This document shows positions 1-7,584 of a stretch of 64,000 nucleotides of DNA, piece after piece. The stretch lies in assembly GCF_000420025.1 (NCBI RefSeq), contig NZ_ATUD01000011.1, positions 82,138-146,137 on the forward strand, given 5' to 3'. Source of the DNA: Patulibacter americanus DSM 16676. Its GTDB lineage: Bacteria; Actinomycetota; Thermoleophilia; Solirubrobacterales; Solirubrobacteraceae. The notes below the pieces were generated by a model that saw only the letters and a list, made by a program, of their open reading frames with translations, was not told where the DNA came from and ran no database searches. The position numbers and the translations under genes are program-made. Within the stretch, counting starts at the first letter, position 1. Each line of letters starts with the position of its first letter.

Positions 1-1552
1 TGTTGATCCGCTGCACCGTCCCGGCGTCCTGCTCGCCGCGCCGCGTCACGAAGCCCGCGTCGTCCGCGATCGCCCACAGCTCCTGGACGACCTCGCGCGG
101 CTCCTCCACGTCGTCCGGGGTCAGCACCCTCCAGGCGAGCGTGCGGACCTGCAGCCGCCCCTTCCCGTCGTCCGGGGCGGCGCGCGCGTGCACGAGCTCG
201 AGGCGGTCGCGTCCCTCGTGGGTGCCGTGCAGGACGAGCACGCGGCCGCCGGGGCCGGGGACGCCGCGCTCGAGGGCGCGGCCGGGGACGCGGGCCGCGT
301 CGAGCACGCTCCGGCGCAGCCGCTGGCCCGGAGCCCGCCGCTCGCGCCAGCGCAGGCCGAGGATCAGCGCCACGGCCAGGGCGACGGCGGGGTAGCCGAT
401 GATGCGGTTCGTGGCGGGCACGTCGGCCCGGCTGATGCCGCCGAAGACCACCATGGCGACGAAGAGCGCGAACCACGCCGTGCCGAGCCGGCGGCGGCGC
501 ACGCCCTTGGGGATCGCCGGCGCCAGCGGCGCCCGGCGCTCCGCCTCGGCGGGCCACTGCGGGGGCCGGTGGCCGCGCGGGTCGCGGGGGTCGACGGCGA
601 CGCGCTCCAGCGCAGCCGGGTTCCAGAGGAGCGGGCGGGCGCGGACGAGCCGTGCGGCCAGCTCGGCGTGACCGGCGTCGGTCAGCGGCTCGGGATCCCA
701 GCCCGGACCGACGGGCTCGCGCGGATCCACGGCGGGCAGGTCCGCGCGCGCGGCGGCCACGAGCGCCCGGTCGTCGCGGCGTGCGTCCCGGGCGGTCGCC
801 GGACCCGCGGGCCGTCCGTCGTCCCGCGGCCACGCCACCGTCCGGCCGGCGTCGGCGCGCAACGCCACCTCCGCCAGACGACCGACCACGTCCTCGGCGC
901 GACCGGGGTCGTCGTCGGGGACCCGCTCCTCCTCGAGGCTGCGCACCTCGAGGAGCGCGGCGTCCTCGGCGTGCCCGCGAGCCCACAGGAGCGAGACCCG
1001 CAGCGCGCCGGGCTCCCGCACCACGGCGACCGTCGCGCGCGCCTCCGGATCGTCGGCGGCCGGCGCCGCCGTGCCCGCGGTCGCGCGTCGGCGCACCATC
1101 ACGCCCCGGCGGACCCGGCGCACGGCGAACCGCTCGGCGGCGATCCCGGCCGCGCCGGCGAACCCGAAGATCGCCCCGAGTCCGGCTCCGGACTCCAGGC
1201 CCCGATCGACCGTCTCCCGGAGGACCTCCTCGCCGAACAGCTCGCCGAACAGCGGATCGAGCAGCGCCGCCGCGGCCATGGCGAGCAGCAGCGTCCCGAT
1301 CACGGCGCCCACGACGACGAGCAGCCGCCCGCCGACGGCGGAGGGCACGCCCCGCAGCCCCACGGGCGCGAACGTCACGCCGAGCTCGTACAGCTCCCGC
1401 GACGACAGGCCGACGTGCCCGTCCAGCTCCGCGCGCGGCACGGGCCGCGGGGGCGCCTGCTCGATCCGCCGGCGCAGCTCGGCGGCGCCCCCGTCCGTGA
1501 GGGGGTCGAACGCCGGGCTGGTGCCCGCGGCGGAGGGATCGGGCTCCGGCAT
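1..1552 (-). CDS. Duplicated membrane protein of unknown function (partial, runs off left edge)
   Basis: At least 517 codons are open on the minus strand from an ATG at 1552, with no stop before the window edge, so the C-terminus is missing. A TAGGGT -10 box ends 7 nt before the ATG, so the mRNA is probably leaderless. The protein looks like two related halves. Each opens with a 'DPLTD/EPLTD..G.AEL' stretch (near residues 16 and 280), then has a pair of hydrophobic segments, then a soluble part containing 'RVSLL' or 'RVLVL'-like strands. I do not recognise a family. The duplication suggests an ancient internal repeat with membrane-anchored cytosolic domains. Long plus-strand frames over this stretch are shadows. 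Confidence 0.8.
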   Translation of the reverse strand, partial: MPEPDPSAAGTSPAFDPLTDGGAAELRRRIEQAPPRPVPRAELDGHVGLSSRELYELGVTFAPVGLRGVPSAVGGRLLVVVGAVIGTLLLAMAAAALLDPLFGELFGEEVLRETVDRGLESGAGLGAIFGFAGAAGIAAERFAVRRVRRGVMVRRRATAGTAAPAADDPEARATVAVVREPGALRVSLLWARGHAEDAALLEVRSLEEERVPDDDPGRAEDVVGRLAEVALRADAGRTVAWPRDDGRPAGPATARDARRDDRALVAAARADLPAVDPREPVGPGWDPEPLTDAGHAELAARLVRARPLLWNPAALERVAVDPRDPRGHRPPQWPAEAERRAPLAPAIPKGVRRRRLGTAWFALFVAMVVFGGISRADVPATNRIIGYPAVALAVALILGLRWRERRAPGQRLRRSVLDAARVPGRALERGVPGPGGRVLVLHGTHEGRDRLELVHARAAPDDGKGRLQVRTLAWRVLTPDDVEEPREVVQELWAIADDAGFVTRRGEQDAGTVQRIN

Positions 1553-1654
1553 CGCGCCGACCCTAGTCGGCGGCGCCCGGCGGCGCGGTGGCGCCCGCCG
1601 CGCGCAGCATCCGACGCCGGGGCCCGGGGGTCCCCTCCCGTAGCCTCCCCGTGG

Positions 1655-2458
1655 ATGTCCTCCGTCCCCGTGCCCGCCGCGAAGGGCACCCGCCGCCGCG
1701 CGTTCCTCGCGATCCTCTCCCGCGACCTGTGGGTCACGCTCCGGCGCGAGCCGGGCGGGTTCCTGGCCCAGGCGCTGCTCCAGCCGATCTTCTTCCTCTT
1801 CATCTTCGGCCGGGTGCTGCCGGAGATCGGCCAGGCGCAGGGCAGCTACGGCAGCCTGCTGCTCCCCGGCGTCATGGCGCTGACGGCGATCACCGTCTCG
1901 CTGCAGAACGTGGCCCTTCCCCTCGTCATCGACTTCTCGTTCACGAAGGAGATCGAGGACCGGCTGCTGGCCCCGCTCCCCGCGTGGGCGGTCGGCGTGG
2001 AGAAGATCATCCACGCGGCGCTGCGCGGCGTCTTCTCCGCGTTCGTCCTGCTGCCGATCGCGGCGTTCGTGCTGCCCGACGGTCTGCAGCTCGGGAACGC
2101 GTCGTGGCCCGCGCTGATCGGCGTCATCGTCGGCGGCTCGCTCGCCGGCGGCTGCCTCGGCCTCGTGATGGGCACCGCCGTGCCGGCCAACCGCATCAAC
2201 ATCGTCTTCGCGGTCGTCCTCACCCCGCTCCTCTTCACGGGCGCGACGTTCTACCCGTGGTCCGCCCTGGACTCGCTGCGCTGGTTCCAGATCGTCACCT
2301 TGCTCAACCCGCTGACCTACGTCAGCGAGGGCGCGCGGGCCGCGATCGGCACCGGCGACCACCTCGCCACCTGGGCGATCCCCACGGGCATCGTCGGCAG
2401 CATCCTGCTCTTCGGCGCGATCGGCCTGATCGGCTTCCGCCGCCGCGCGGTGGACTGA
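1655..2458 (+). CDS. ABC-2 type transporter permease (orphan)
   Basis: This 267-residue integral membrane protein has about six hydrophobic segments and the ABC-2 permease pattern: an amphipathic N-terminus ending 'REPGGFLAQALLQPIFFLFIFG', and a C-terminal 'LNPLTYVSEGARAAI' motif before the last membrane span. Members pair with a separate ATPase to export drugs, lipids or polysaccharide. No ATPase gene is adjacent; the nearest, at 6092-7069, already has its own permease, so this one is an orphan in the window. The start is the ATG at 1655, preceded by TAGCCT 8 nt upstream (a near-leaderless arrangement). An open frame continues far upstream, but that part is antisense to the gene at 1-1552. 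Confidence 0.85.
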   Translation: MSSVPVPAAKGTRRRAFLAILSRDLWVTLRREPGGFLAQALLQPIFFLFIFGRVLPEIGQAQGSYGSLLLPGVMALTAITVSLQNVALPLVIDFSFTKEIEDRLLAPLPAWAVGVEKIIHAALRGVFSAFVLLPIAAFVLPDGLQLGNASWPALIGVIVGGSLAGGCLGLVMGTAVPANRINIVFAVVLTPLLFTGATFYPWSALDSLRWFQIVTLLNPLTYVSEGARAAIGTGDHLATWAIPTGIVGSILLFGAIGLIGFRRRAVD

Positions 2459-2500
2459 GCGTCAGGAGCGCGTCGGGGCCGCCCCGGGGTGGGGCCCCGT

Positions 2501-2905
2501 TCAGGCGTACAGCACCGACGCGCGGTCGGTGTCGAAGTACTCGCGCACGTCGGTGATCAGGCCCTCGCGGACCGTGAACCGTGCGATGTACGCGTTCGCG
2601 TAGTCGTGGCCGCCCACGGTGCGCGCGGTCGTCGACCACTCGAGGACGGCGGTCTCGTCCTCGGCGGTGAGGCTCAGCAGCTCCATCTGGACCGACTCGG
2701 CCACCAGCCGCGACCGCGCCTGGGTCAGGAACTCGTCGACGATCGCCTCGGGCCCACGCCAGGTCCCGGAGTACGGCAGCGCGCCGGCGACCCACCACGT
2801 CGCCTCGGGTGCGAAGCACGCGCGCAACGCGTCGTCGTCGCCCGTCATGGCCGCTTCCACGTAGCTCTGGATACGGGTCTTCGCGGACATCGGGTCGGAA
2901 CTCAT
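2501..2905 (-). CDS. SnoaL/NTF2-like protein
   Basis: The 134-residue protein has the cone-shaped alpha+beta barrel pattern of the SnoaL-like (NTF2) superfamily: an N-terminal helix 'KTRIQSYVEAAMTGDDDALRACFAPEATWWV', a central 'GPEAIVDEFL' and a C-terminal 'ARFTVREGLITDVREYFDT' strand pair. Such proteins are small-molecule isomerases, hydratases or binding proteins, and the substrate cannot be told here. The -10 box TATACT lies exactly 6 nt before the ATG, giving a leaderless transcript. A perfect match to the Gram-positive LexA consensus overlaps the region just upstream of that -10, so the gene may be DNA-damage inducible. It stands alone, convergent with the permease at 1655-2458. Confidence 0.85.
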   Translation of the reverse strand: MSSDPMSAKTRIQSYVEAAMTGDDDALRACFAPEATWWVAGALPYSGTWRGPEAIVDEFLTQARSRLVAESVQMELLSLTAEDETAVLEWSTTARTVGGHDYANAYIARFTVREGLITDVREYFDTDRASVLYA

Positions 2906-2911
2906 GGCGCG

Positions 2912-2933
2912 AGTATACGAACAGACGTTCGTA
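2912..2933 (-). promoter_or_regulatory. Promoter -10 with overlapping LexA/SOS-type box
   Basis: The arms TACGAAC (2916-2922) and GTTCGTA (2927-2933) are a perfect inverted repeat around a 4-nt spacer. The core CGAACAGACGTTCG fits the Gram-positive LexA consensus CGAACRNRYGTTCG at every position. It overlaps the -10 box TATACT (2912-2917 on the minus strand), which would start transcription at the ATG at 2905. Placement over the -10/-35 spacer is where a repressor would act. A TetR-family operator is the main alternative. Confidence 0.6.
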
Positions 2934-2963
2934 CCATGTGGGCGCTGTCCGCGCGATGCCCTG

Positions 2964-3827
2964 TCAGTCCCCCGACGCCGCCTGGTTCTTCGCGTGCAGC
3001 GCCTTCTGCGTCGCGCCGGAGCGGGCGAGCGGCATCGCGTAGTTCGCGACGTAGGCGACGTCCTCGCGCCAGATCGCCGCGGCGCGCTGGCCGTCGATCG
3101 GGCCGCCGTGGCCCGGGATGACCCAGTCCGCCTGGTCGACGAGCGGCTTGAGCACGTCGAGGGTCGCGCGGTACTGGCTGCGGGAGCCCTCGTGGTCGTG
3201 CCAGGTGGGGATCTCGACGGGCGAGAGGTAGTCGCCGCAGATCAGCGTGCGCGCCCACGGGACCCAGATCGCCATGCCGTCGGCCGTGTGCCCCGGCGTC
3301 GGGTGCAGCTCGAGCTCGTGCTCCTTCGGCGCGCCGCCCTCCGGGTTGTCGCCGCCGCCCAGCGCGATCTTCCCCGGCACCGGCAGGGCCTGCAGCTCGC
3401 CGAGCTTCAGCGTCGACGGACCGGGGCCGCCGGAGCGGTCGACGTAGTGCTCCGCGTCGAACTCACGCAGCGCGCGCACCGCCTCGCCCGAGTGGCCCGA
3501 CAGCCGCGCGGCCGTCGTCTCCGCCACGCCGAGCGCGGCCTCGGGGAACGCGAACCGGCCGAGCACGTGGTCCCAGTCGCCGTGGGTGGCGAGCAGTCCC
3601 GCGACGGCGAACCCGGCCTGACCGGCGACCTGGGCGGTCAGCTCGAGCTCGTCGGGGTAGACCGGCGAGTCGATCAGGAACGCCTCCCGCGGCGCCGGCC
3701 CGGCGCTCCCCCCGCCCGCGGCGGACGGCGCGTCGGTGTCCGCAGGGGCGCGGACGATCGCCGCCGCCGTCTGCCACACGCGGGAGACGACGACGAGGAC
3801 ATCGGGATGGACGGCGAGGGCACGCAT
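2964..3827 (-). CDS. Metallo-beta-lactamase-fold hydrolase
   Basis: The 287-residue protein has the MBL-fold order: 'LIDSPVYPDEL' strand, 'LLATHGDWDHVLG' (first metal site), 'LHPTPGHTADGMAIWVP', 'LICGDYLSPVEIP' and 'WVIPGHGGPI'. Family members are zinc or iron hydrolases acting on thioesters, lactones or similar compounds, and the substrate is unknown. The usual HxHxDH signature reads H-G-D-W-D-H, so the second histidine is an aspartate. I start it at the ATG at 3827, because upstream codons encode compositionally odd Arg/Pro-rich sequence antisense to nothing conserved. A GGAGGG immediately precedes the ATG with too short a spacing, so the start is not certain. Confidence 0.8.
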   Translation of the reverse strand: MRALAVHPDVLVVVSRVWQTAAAIVRAPADTDAPSAAGGGSAGPAPREAFLIDSPVYPDELELTAQVAGQAGFAVAGLLATHGDWDHVLGRFAFPEAALGVAETTAARLSGHSGEAVRALREFDAEHYVDRSGGPGPSTLKLGELQALPVPGKIALGGGDNPEGGAPKEHELELHPTPGHTADGMAIWVPWARTLICGDYLSPVEIPTWHDHEGSRSQYRATLDVLKPLVDQADWVIPGHGGPIDGQRAAAIWREDVAYVANYAMPLARSGATQKALHAKNQAASGD

Positions 3828-3967
3828 CCCTCCGAGGATCGCACTCCGCCGGACGCACCGGCGTGTGGACGGGGGACGCGCACCCCGGGCCGGGCGACGG
3901 CGGGTCGCCCGCCCGGGACCGCGAAGTCTCGCCGCGCGGCGCCGGGCCGCGCGACCGCCCCGACGGG

Positions 3968-4657
3968 CTACTTCAGGCCGAGCTCGCGCACGGCGTCGAG
4001 CAGCGTCTTGACCTCGACCGTGGGGGCCTTCGTCTTCGGCTCGAGCTGCTCGCCGTGGCGGTTGATCCAGATGACCGGCACCTTCGCCTTCAGGCACGGC
4101 GCCACGTCGGAGTAGTAGCCCGACGCGATGTGGACCCAGTTCTTCTTCGAGCCGTAGCGGCGCGCGATCTCGGTGAAGTGCGCGGTGTCGGGCTTGTAGG
4201 AGCGGACCTGCTGCGCCGTCACGACGAGGTCGAACTCGTGACGGATGTGGCGACGGGTGACGCCGAGCAGCTTGTCATCGATGTTCGAGACGAGGCCCGT
4301 CTTGAACTCCTTGCCGAGCTTGCGCAGCTGCGGCATGGTCTCGCGGAACGGACGCCAGCGCTCGACGGAGTCCGGGAGGAAGTTGGCGCGCGCCGGCTCG
4401 AGGCGGAGGTCGTCCCAGCCGAGCTCGGCGGCGACCTCGCGGGCGGTGCGGCGGAGGACCTCGGCGTAGAGCTCGTACGAGCCCGCCGCGATCTCGCGGT
4501 GCTTCTCGTGGAAGAGGTTCAGCAGGCGGTCCTTCTCGAAGGTGAAGCCGTCCTTGCCGGCCTCCTTCGTGAACGCCTCCACGATCCCCGCTTCCCAGTC
4601 GATCAGCGTGCCGTACACGTCCATCGTGACGAAATCGATCTGCTTGGGAAGCGGCAT
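3968..4657 (-). CDS. HAD-superfamily haloacid dehalogenase, type II
   Basis: The 229-residue protein matches L-2-haloacid dehalogenase-like HAD hydrolases. Motif I is 'DVYGTLIDW' with the nucleophilic Asp near residue 13, motif II is 'GLVSNIDDKLL', motif III is the Lys in 'VRSYKPDTAHF', and motif IV is the 'SGYYSDVAPCLKA' segment, where the family usually has H-D. It is expected to hydrolyse short 2-haloalkanoates or a phosphorylated small metabolite. The ATG at 4657 is preceded by CATAAT 7 nt upstream, close to the leaderless pattern seen elsewhere. It lies upstream of, and on the same strand as, the MBL-fold gene, with about 140 nt between them. Confidence 0.85.
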   Translation of the reverse strand: MPLPKQIDFVTMDVYGTLIDWEAGIVEAFTKEAGKDGFTFEKDRLLNLFHEKHREIAAGSYELYAEVLRRTAREVAAELGWDDLRLEPARANFLPDSVERWRPFRETMPQLRKLGKEFKTGLVSNIDDKLLGVTRRHIRHEFDLVVTAQQVRSYKPDTAHFTEIARRYGSKKNWVHIASGYYSDVAPCLKAKVPVIWINRHGEQLEPKTKAPTVEVKTLLDAVRELGLK

Positions 4658-4795
4658 CCCTTCGATTATGACTGGTCGACGCCGTCAGCGGCCGCCCGCC
4701 TGCGTTTCGGCGCATTGCCGCTTGCGCCCAGGGGGGCTCGCGGGACGCATCCGCCACCTCGCGGACACCCGTGCCCGGCCCCGTGGGGTGCGGCC

Positions 4796-5281
4796 TCAGC
4801 GCGCGGCGGGCTGCGGCGAACGCAGCACCAGGCGGGCCCGGGCGCCCTCGCCCTCCGTGCCCAGGCGCTCGCCGTGATCCACCACGAGGTCGACGACGTC
4901 GGCGGCGATCGTCGCCGCGGCGCGGTCGAGCGGATCACCGCCGGTCGACCGCCATCCGCGGGTGACGCTGCCGTCGTCGTCCCACACGCCGATCGTCGTG
5001 CCCGGCGCCGCGAGCGCCGCGGCGTCGATGACCCGCACGGCCGAGGAGTCGGGCGCCCGACCCTCGACCCGCGCGTGCAGCACGCCGCGCACGGCGTCGC
5101 GCAGCATCCGGAACCGGGCGAGCTCGGCGCGGGTGACCTCGCCGTCGCCGTCGAGCAGCCCGTGCTGCTGCAGCCAGGCGGTGAGCTGCCCGGCCGCGTC
5201 GGCGGCGTCGCGCGAGGGCTCGCCGCTGTTCGCGAAGGCGAGCGAGACGGTGCTGCGCTCATCGAGGCAGGGGCCGGTCAT
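4796..5281 (-). CDS. ABATE-domain protein lacking the CGNR zinc finger
   Basis: The 161-residue protein has the N-terminal ABATE pattern of the CGNR family: 'LAFANSGEPS', 'AGQLTAWLQQHGLLDGDGEVTRAEL', 'FRMLRDAVRGVLHARVEG' and a final helix with 'ADVVDLV'. CGNR proteins are proposed transcription factors whose C-terminal zinc finger binds DNA. Here the chain stops after 'RLVLRSPQPAAR', with no Cys-rich finger, so it may be a degenerate or ligand-binding-only derivative. The ATG at 5281 is chosen over a GTG two codons upstream because TAGCGT sits 6 nt before the ATG (leaderless promoter). Confidence 0.7.
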   Translation of the reverse strand: MTGPCLDERSTVSLAFANSGEPSRDAADAAGQLTAWLQQHGLLDGDGEVTRAELARFRMLRDAVRGVLHARVEGRAPDSSAVRVIDAAALAAPGTTIGVWDDDGSVTRGWRSTGGDPLDRAAATIAADVVDLVVDHGERLGTEGEGARARLVLRSPQPAAR

Positions 5282-5321
5282 GGGCACACGCTACCCGCTG
5301 CCGACCCCATGCCCCGGCATC

Positions 5322-6095
5322 TCAGCCCGTGAGCGAGCGGTAGCGCCGCAGGCTCAGGAACGCCGCCACGACCGTGATGCCGACGATCCAGAGGACCGAG
5401 ACCCACACGTCGCTGTTGGCCGGCGCACCGAGGAACAGGTGGCGCGTCGCGTCCACCAGCGTCGTGAACGGGTTCGCCTCGGCGAACTGGCGCAGCCCGT
5501 CCGGCATCGTCGACGGGGGCACGAACGCACCCGACGCGAACGTCAGCGGGAAGATGACCGTGAAGCCGATCGCGTTCGACGTCTCCGCCGACCCGGCGGA
5601 CAGCCCGATGAGGCAGAACACCCAGGAGAACGCGAAGCCCAGGCCGAGCAGCAGCACGATCCCGAGCAGGACGCGCAGGATGTCCGTCGCGAACGAGAAG
5701 CCGACGAGCAGGCCGACGGCGATCAACACCGCGAGCTGCAGGGCGTTCAGCGCCAGGTCGGCGAACGCGCGGCCCGACAGCACCGCGATCCGCGACATCG
5801 GCAGCGACCGGAAGCGGTCGATCAGCCCCTTCTTCATGTCGTCCGAGATCGCCAGGGCGGTCACGAACCCGCCGAAGGCGATGGACTGCACGATGATCCC
5901 CGGCATCAGGAAGTCGGCGTAGTTGTCGAACCCCGGCGTCTGGATCGCGCCGCCGAAGACGTACCGGAACAGCAGCACGAACATGACGGGCTGGATCGTG
6001 TAGCCGATCAGCAGGTCGGGCTGCCGCGGGATCCGCCGCAGCTGCCGGAGGGCGAGCACGCCCGTGTCCGAGATCGTCCAGCGCAGGCTGCTCAT
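5322..6095 (-). CDS. DrrB-type ABC transporter permease
   Basis: This 257-residue ABC-2 permease has six predicted spans. It carries the DrrB-family pattern 'PVMFVLLFRYVFGGAI', 'FLMPGIIVQSIAFGGFVTALAISDDMKKGLIDRFRSLPMSR' and a late 'FASGAFVPPSTMPDGLRQFAEANPFTTLVDATRHLFLG'. It forms a daunorubicin-resistance-type exporter with the ATPase encoded just upstream. Its ATG (6095) overlaps the ATPase stop in an ATGA arrangement, showing translational coupling. The transported substrate (drug, lipid or glycolipid) cannot be read from the sequence. Confidence 0.9.
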   Translation of the reverse strand: MSSLRWTISDTGVLALRQLRRIPRQPDLLIGYTIQPVMFVLLFRYVFGGAIQTPGFDNYADFLMPGIIVQSIAFGGFVTALAISDDMKKGLIDRFRSLPMSRIAVLSGRAFADLALNALQLAVLIAVGLLVGFSFATDILRVLLGIVLLLGLGFAFSWVFCLIGLSAGSAETSNAIGFTVIFPLTFASGAFVPPSTMPDGLRQFAEANPFTTLVDATRHLFLGAPANSDVWVSVLWIVGITVVAAFLSLRRYRSLTG

Positions 6096-7069
6096 GCGGG
6101 GACCTCCGCGTCGTCGGTCGCATCCTCGGCGGGACGCCCCGTCAGGGTCAGGAAGGCGTCGTCCAGCGTCGGGCGCCGGACCGTGACGTCGGAGACGGCG
6201 ACGCCGGCGTCGTCCAGGCGCCGCACGGCGGCGACCACGCCACCCGCGTCGGAGCGCAGGGGCACGGACAGGCGGGAGCCGTCCACGCCGACGTCGGCAC
6301 CGGCCTCCGCCAGCGGGCCCAGCGCGGCGCGCGCCGCCTCGGCCTGGGTCGGGTCCTCGAGCGCGACCTCGAGCCGCGAGCCACCGACCCGTGCCTTCAG
6401 GTCGTCCGAGGTGCCCTCGGCGATGACCTCGCCGTGGTCGATGACCGCGATCCGGTCCGCCAGGCGGTCGGCCTCGTCGAGGTACTGGGTCGTCAGGAGC
6501 ACGGTCGTGCCCTCGGACACCCGCTCCTCGATGGTCTCCCACAGCGCGTTGCGGCTGCGGGGGTCCAGGCCGGTGGTCGGCTCGTCGAGGAACAGCACGG
6601 GCGGGCGCACCACGAGCGCGGCCGCGAGGTCGAGCCGGCGGCGCATGCCCCCGGAGTACGTCGAGGCGACGCGGCCGCCGGCGTCCACGAGGTCGAACTC
6701 GGCCAGGAGCTCGTCGGCGCGCGTGCGCGACTGGCTCGGGCTCAGGTGGTAGAGCCGGCCGACCATGGCCAGGTTCTCCCGGCCCGTGAGGTACTCGTCG
6801 ACCGCGGCGTACTGGCCCGCCAGGCCGATCCGGGAGCGCAGCTCCTGCGCGTCCTTCGTGACGTCGAGGCCGGCGACGCGCGCGGTGCCCGCGTCGGGCT
6901 GCAGCAGGGTGGTGAGGATGCGCACGGCGGTCGTCTTGCCGGCGCCGTTCGGGCCCAGGACGCCGAGGACGGACCCCGTCGGCGCGACGAGATCCACCCC
7001 CCGCAGGGCGTGGACGTCGCCGAAGGAGCGACGGAGGCCGTGGGCCTCGATGGCGGGTTCGGAGCTCAT
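6092..7069 (-). CDS. DrrA-type ABC transporter ATPase
   Basis: This 325-residue ATPase has Walker A 'GPNGAGKTT' near residue 40, a Q-loop 'LAGQYAAVDEYLTG', the signature 'YSGGMRRRLDLAAALV', Walker B 'PPVLFLDEPTTGLD', and the H-loop region 'TTQYLDEADRLADRI'. It also has the C-terminal extension typical of DrrA proteins, ending near 'VRRPTLDDAFLTLTGR'. It powers the permease at 5322-6095, with which it overlaps by 4 nt. Upstream, a 10-bp palindrome CCATATATGG (7080-7089) contains a possible -10 TATGGT 9 nt before the ATG, a possible site for repressor control. Confidence 0.93.
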   Translation of the reverse strand: MSSEPAIEAHGLRRSFGDVHALRGVDLVAPTGSVLGVLGPNGAGKTTAVRILTTLLQPDAGTARVAGLDVTKDAQELRSRIGLAGQYAAVDEYLTGRENLAMVGRLYHLSPSQSRTRADELLAEFDLVDAGGRVASTYSGGMRRRLDLAAALVVRPPVLFLDEPTTGLDPRSRNALWETIEERVSEGTTVLLTTQYLDEADRLADRIAVIDHGEVIAEGTSDDLKARVGGSRLEVALEDPTQAEAARAALGPLAEAGADVGVDGSRLSVPLRSDAGGVVAAVRRLDDAGVAVSDVTVRRPTLDDAFLTLTGRPAEDATDDAEVPA

Positions 7070-7584
7070 CGGGTGTGCACCATATATGGCGCGTCGGCGC
7101 TCGCCTGGAGCGGCACCGGCGGGCGGTGGACGGGTCGGAGGGGGACGGTCATGGACGCATCCTGGACGGCATCGCGGACCGTTGCGGTCCGCATGGGCGG
7201 GCGGTGGCGCGTCGGGGCCGCGCGGGCGGTGGTGGGGCGTTGCGGCATCGGGAATCCGGCGCAGGGGACGGCGGGCCGGGCGGCCGCACCTGGCCCCTAC
7301 GACCCGCGCCCCGCCGCGAACTCATCGGCCGCGGTGGTCCGGCGTCGCTCCGTCGCCCGATCCGACCCCGGGTAGGTCCGTCCGCGCCCCGTCGGCCACG
7401 GTCCCGGGCGGTGACCACGAGACGGACACGCGCTCTCCCGAGCGGAGGACTAATGTCCCCGCAAGGTCGTCGCCGGGGGCTCTACACCCTCGTCCGGCGT
7501 CAACGAAAGTGCGACGCGTACGACGCGCACCCATCCGGGTCCGTCACCCGTCGTGCGCTTCCCAAACGACTCAGGAACCGCCAC
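7070..7584 (+). other. Long intergenic region between the DrrAB pair and sucC
   Basis: About 515 bp lie without a convincing gene. Features visible are the palindrome CCATATATGG (7080-7089) next to the ATPase start, a small hairpin with arms GCGGACC (7174-7180) and GGTCCGC (7186-7192), and a candidate sucC -10 box TAATGT at 7451-7456, which would give a leader of roughly 125 nt. Short open frames here have no recognisable product. Confidence 0.5.

Noticed and set aside
188..1654. Long plus-strand open frame fused to the ABC-2 permease
   Set aside because: It has no conserved sequence, is antisense to the better-supported gene at 1-1552, and the permease has its own ATG and -10 box.
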